Shown: piece after piece, positions 60,973 through 64,000 of the stretch
How the letters are laid out: the number at the start of each line of letters is the position of its first letter
How positions within the stretch are numbered: the first letter of the stretch is position 1
Origin: CAVTPU01 sp963736695
GTDB taxonomy: Bacteria; Actinomycetota; Actinomycetes; Mycobacteriales; Micromonosporaceae
Assembly (NCBI GenBank): GCA_963736695.1
Contig: CAVTPU010000004.1
Coordinates: forward strand, 1,178,001-1,242,000
Direction: 5' to 3'
DNA length: 64,000 nt
Translations under genes and position numbers: made by a program
Notes under the pieces: model-generated
What the model was told of the DNA's origin: nothing
What the model saw: the letters and a program-made list of their open reading frames with translations, nothing else
Databases searched by the model: none

Positions 60973-61007
60973 AGCCGATTCTCAGCGTCTATCGATAAAG
61001 GACTGTC

Positions 61008-62987
61008 GTGAGTGGCGCCAAGATGACTGTACGCGGTCAGCGGGTTTGCCTGCCGGAGGCGTTCCCGGCCCAGGCCGCAGCCGGATGGCTGGTCGCGCGC
61101 CGCTACGGCGTACCGGCTCGGATGGTCGCCGACGCCACCAGAGCTCGGCTCGCCGGGGACTGGCTCGGAGCCTGCGCCGCCGCACGATTCGATCCCCGAT
61201 TCACCCTCGGCGGGGTGACCGACCAGTTCGGCGCCGAGATCGCCGCGCAGGTGACCGCCGATCTCACTCATCTCGTGCCCGACCTCGTCCGGTGGCACCT
61301 GCCCCGGCGGGTGTGGGGCGGCAGCGGTCTCCTTGAGCCCGACATGTCGGCGATCCTGTCGATCTATGGCGACCTGGACGCGAATGAACAAGTCGCGCTC
61401 GTCGTCAGCACGCCTGACATCGTCAGCCGGCCGCAACGGCTCGCACTGCACGTGACCCAGCTGCGCGACGGCGAACCACAAATCGCCGGGCGTTGGGCCG
61501 ACCGTTGGGACGGCGCCCGGCACCTGTGGCACAGCGGCCACTGTGGACGACTGAGGGCCTGGGTCGGCGGCGACGGGCGAACGCCGTTTCACTCACCGGA
61601 CGGGCGGCTGCTCAGCGCGGAGGAGTTGCCCACTGCGCCGCCGAACGGCGATGACCTCGCGACCCTCACCGAGTGGACCAGCCTGCTGTGGGATCAGGAC
61701 CGAGCCGCCGACGCATGGGCCGCCGCTGGCGTCACGGCCGACTTCGTTCTGCCGGAGGAGGCGGCCCAAAACTTCGGATGGAACCGCCATGGCAAGCCCA
61801 GCTGGAACGGCGAACACTTCGCGGAGCACGACCTGCTCAGCTCCCCCACGGTGCTCGCGCGGATCCTCACCGGTGAACTCGACCCTGGAACTACGAGCGG
61901 CCGACGCTTGGTGCCCAACGAGGGCGTCGTCATCCTCAACACCGCAAGCGGCCGATTCGCTGGCACGCCGGAGTTCGCCGTGTCCCGTGTCGGAGGGCTC
62001 TCCGGGGTGCGGTTCGTCGACGCGGACGGGCAGCACTGGGTGCAGCCATGGACTCGTCGCAGCGTCGACCTCGACCTCTTGCGATTCAACCTGCTCACAC
62101 CTCGACAGCTGCATCCGTTGGTGCGGTCCGCGCTGTTCGGCGAGAACGCGCAGGACGATGACTATCGTCCGATCGACGATCGGGAGCAGGTGCGCACGTC
62201 GTTCCCGGTGCGGTGTCGTGGCCAGTGGCATCAGGTCGGGTGGCGAGACGGGGCGCTGGAGCCGCTGTCTCACTCTCCCGACGAGGCCGAACGGGAAGAG
62301 GTGGTCCGCTCGCTCGGCGGAGCGGTGCCACGCTGCTTCGCCGTGACCTATGCCTGGGCGGGTCGGGAACCCGGCCGAATCCCTCGTGGCCTGGGCCGCC
62401 TACGCACCGAACTGCTGCGGGCGGTGGTGCACGGCGACGCTGACGAGGTCGATCGAATATTGCGCACCGGAGTCCACCCAGTGGGTATCCGGGACCGGGG
62501 TGGCCGCACGCTGCTGCACATGGCGGCCTACATCGACGATCCCGACTTCGCGGCACGGATGATCGCCGCCGGGCTGACCATCGACGCCGTGGACTCTCAA
62601 AGTCGCACTCCCCTGCATCAGGTGGCGCGGGACGGCGGTTCCATCACGACCATCCGCTGCCTGCTTGAAGCCGGCGCTGATGTCACGGCGATCGACTCAT
62701 CTGGCTGCACGGCGGTGCACGTGCTGCGGTCACATGACGCGCCGATCATCCTGTCGATGCTGCTGGCACACGGCGGATCCCTGAAGCGGACTACGTCCGG
62801 CCGACCGCCGATCGCGATCGCCATCGTCAACAATGCCCCGGCCGACGTCATTCGCGCCTTCATCGACGCTGGCGCCGACCCGACCGACGAGGACAAGGAT
62901 CACGGCTTCAATCTCGCATCCGACCTAAAATACTATGGCCGCCCCGACCTTGCGTTTCTACTTCCAGACACCGCCGAAAACCGATGA
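61008..62987 (+). CDS. Large ankyrin-repeat protein
   Basis: A 659-residue protein. The N-terminal ~450 residues are an unrecognised conserved region (RVCLPEAFPAQAAAGWLVARRYGVPARMVADATRARLAGDW, GARHLWHSGHCGRLRAWVGG). Residues ~480-640 hold about four ankyrin repeats (GGRTLLHMAAYIDDPDFAARMIAAGLTIDAVDSQSRTPLHQVARDGGSITTIRCLLEAGADVTAIDSSGCTAVHVL). GTG 61008, 35 nt behind the SDR gene, probably the same operon. Ankyrin repeats mediate protein binding. A decaying duplicate follows immediately. Confidence 0.78.
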   Translation: MSGAKMTVRGQRVCLPEAFPAQAAAGWLVARRYGVPARMVADATRARLAGDWLGACAAARFDPRFTLGGVTDQFGAEIAAQVTADLTHLVPDLVRWHLPRRVWGGSGLLEPDMSAILSIYGDLDANEQVALVVSTPDIVSRPQRLALHVTQLRDGEPQIAGRWADRWDGARHLWHSGHCGRLRAWVGGDGRTPFHSPDGRLLSAEELPTAPPNGDDLATLTEWTSLLWDQDRAADAWAAAGVTADFVLPEEAAQNFGWNRHGKPSWNGEHFAEHDLLSSPTVLARILTGELDPGTTSGRRLVPNEGVVILNTASGRFAGTPEFAVSRVGGLSGVRFVDADGQHWVQPWTRRSVDLDLLRFNLLTPRQLHPLVRSALFGENAQDDDYRPIDDREQVRTSFPVRCRGQWHQVGWRDGALEPLSHSPDEAEREEVVRSLGGAVPRCFAVTYAWAGREPGRIPRGLGRLRTELLRAVVHGDADEVDRILRTGVHPVGIRDRGGRTLLHMAAYIDDPDFAARMIAAGLTIDAVDSQSRTPLHQVARDGGSITTIRCLLEAGADVTAIDSSGCTAVHVLRSHDAPIILSMLLAHGGSLKRTTSGRPPIAIAIVNNAPADVIRAFIDAGADPTDEDKDHGFNLASDLKYYGRPDLAFLLPDTAENR

Positions 62988-64000
62988 TGTCTCGACCAGT
63001 TCGCGTGGAGCCCGTTCTCCCTCCGGGGTTCTCGCGGCAGATGGCGGCCGGCTGGCTGGTCGCGCGCCGCTACGGCGTGCCGGCTCGGATGGTCGCCGAA
63101 GCGACGGCGGCCAGGCTCGCCGGTGACTGGCGCGGAGCCTGCGAGGCAGCCCGCGTTGACGTGACATTCACCCTCGATGAGGTTCGGCACACCCACGGTG
63201 CGACGGTCGCCGAAAAGGTCGCCGATGACCTGACGCACCTGGCGCCGGACCTGTTGCGGTGGCACCTCCCCCGTCGGGTGGGCGACGGTCGTGGTCTCCT
63301 CTGGCCTCGGTTGACCGTCCTGTTGGGGTCACTATGGCGAAACTGACTCCGGTGACGTGCCCGCGCTGACCGTGTCGACCCCGACCAGACTGGAACGTCC
63401 ACAGCGGTTGACGCTTCGAATGTCGACCATCCCCCGGCGTTATCTGCGAGGTTACGCTCGGCGGCGGCACCCGCAGCGCTGGGATCTCGCCCGCCATCTG
63501 TGGCACGTTGACCACTGTGGACGGCTGCGCGAGTGGGTCGGCGGCGGGGACCGAACGCCGTTCCACGATCGGGGTGGCCGGCTCCTCGAGCCGTCCGAGC
63601 TGCCGACGCGACCACCATCTGCCGGATGATCTCGCCGCCGTCACCGAATGGGCGACGCTGCGGTGGGATCTCGGCGCATTCGTCGACGCGTGGTCGGCCG
63701 CTGGATTCACGGCCGACCTCACGATTCCCGCAGTCGGTGCGTGAAAACGTGCCCCGCGCCGATGTGGATGGCTCGTCCACACACTGCGATGCGCGCCCAC
63801 TGTCCTCGCGGCCGCGATCGCCAGCGGCCTCACCGAGATTGGTGACCACGATGCAACCGGGTGCAGACCGACCCGCGGCCGACCCATTGCAGGCGGGCCC
63901 ATTGCAGGCAGTCGCGTTGCGGGCTGTGGAACACGAGTGGCGGTTCGTCACCGCCACGTCTCCTTCGCCCTTTCCCGCCGGGACCTGACCTCCGGATGGC
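62984..64000 (+). pseudogene. Decaying duplicate of the ankyrin-repeat gene (runs off window)
   Basis: ATG 62984 overlaps the previous stop. Residues 1-~115 match the upstream gene (AAGWLVARRYGVPARMVAEATAARLAGDWRGAC, DLLRWHLPRRV). The frame then breaks near 63325, resumes in another frame (WDLARHLWHVDHCGRLREWVGGGDRTPFHD), breaks again near 63610 (PDDLAAVTEWATLRWDLGAFVDAWSAAGFTADL) and ends at a stop at 63744; fragments of similarity (APTVLAAAI) continue in another frame. At least three disruptions show a non-functional copy, unless frame errors exist in the sequence. Confidence 0.75.

Noticed and set aside
1..64000. CRISPR array or complete insertion sequence
   Set aside because: No set of regularly spaced repeats and no transposase or integrase motifs were found on either strand.

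Overview
The window is high-GC DNA with compact genes, GTG/TTG starts, TANNNT-type leaderless promoters, a mycothiol-type DinB/maleylpyruvate isomerase family gene and the TgpA-DUF58-MoxR gene trio. Together these point to an actinomycete, probably a mycelial one of the Micromonosporaceae/Glycomycetaceae type; the genus cannot be fixed from sequence alone.

Layout. (1) 0-14.4 kb is core-like: a transglutaminase-like/DUF58/MoxR operon, a class A penicillin-binding protein, SURF1, DUF1876, an in-frame P-loop kinase + M20 dipeptidase ORF, an SSB paralogue, an alpha/beta hydrolase, a PYSA-repeat low-complexity protein and tRNA-Arg(TCT). (2) Just 3' of the tRNA, a 29-bp direct repeat brackets a small phosphotransferase cargo gene, and from there to about 48 kb the sequence is accessory. 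It holds Imm31-like, DUF4241-like and SUKH-like immunity-type domains, two about 1,390-residue SUKH/WGR paralogues (18.7-22.9 and 41.7-45.9 kb), an arsenite methyltransferase, a sigma factor with its DinB-family partner, and a minus-strand cluster AAA+ ATPase > TPR > (scar) > TPR > TPR > propeller-like protein (37.4-29.2 kb), plus toxin-antitoxin debris and truncated genes. (3) 46-58 kb: an alpha/beta hydrolase with its nucleophile replaced, a broken paralogue of the 16-kb gene, a secreted Ntn-type acylase, a DUF1877-like protein, an ABC-2 transporter, and an asymmetric heterodimeric ABC exporter whose second subunit is frameshifted. (4) 58.4-64 kb: an ArsR-type regulator with a small membrane protein, a strong hairpin, three tandem tRNA-like cloverleaves, a zinc-ribbon/SDR protein, a large ankyrin-repeat protein and a decaying duplicate of the latter.

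Best candidates for an undescribed system: (a) the AAA+/TPR/propeller operon framed by the two giant SUKH-WGR proteins and visibly reshaped by duplication; (b) the tRNA-like trio + zinc-ribbon SDR + ankyrin module, which looks like an RNA-linked locus. Both functional readings are inferences from domains and context; no database search or folding program was run. All motif, repeat and cloverleaf assignments come from reading the sequence by eye.
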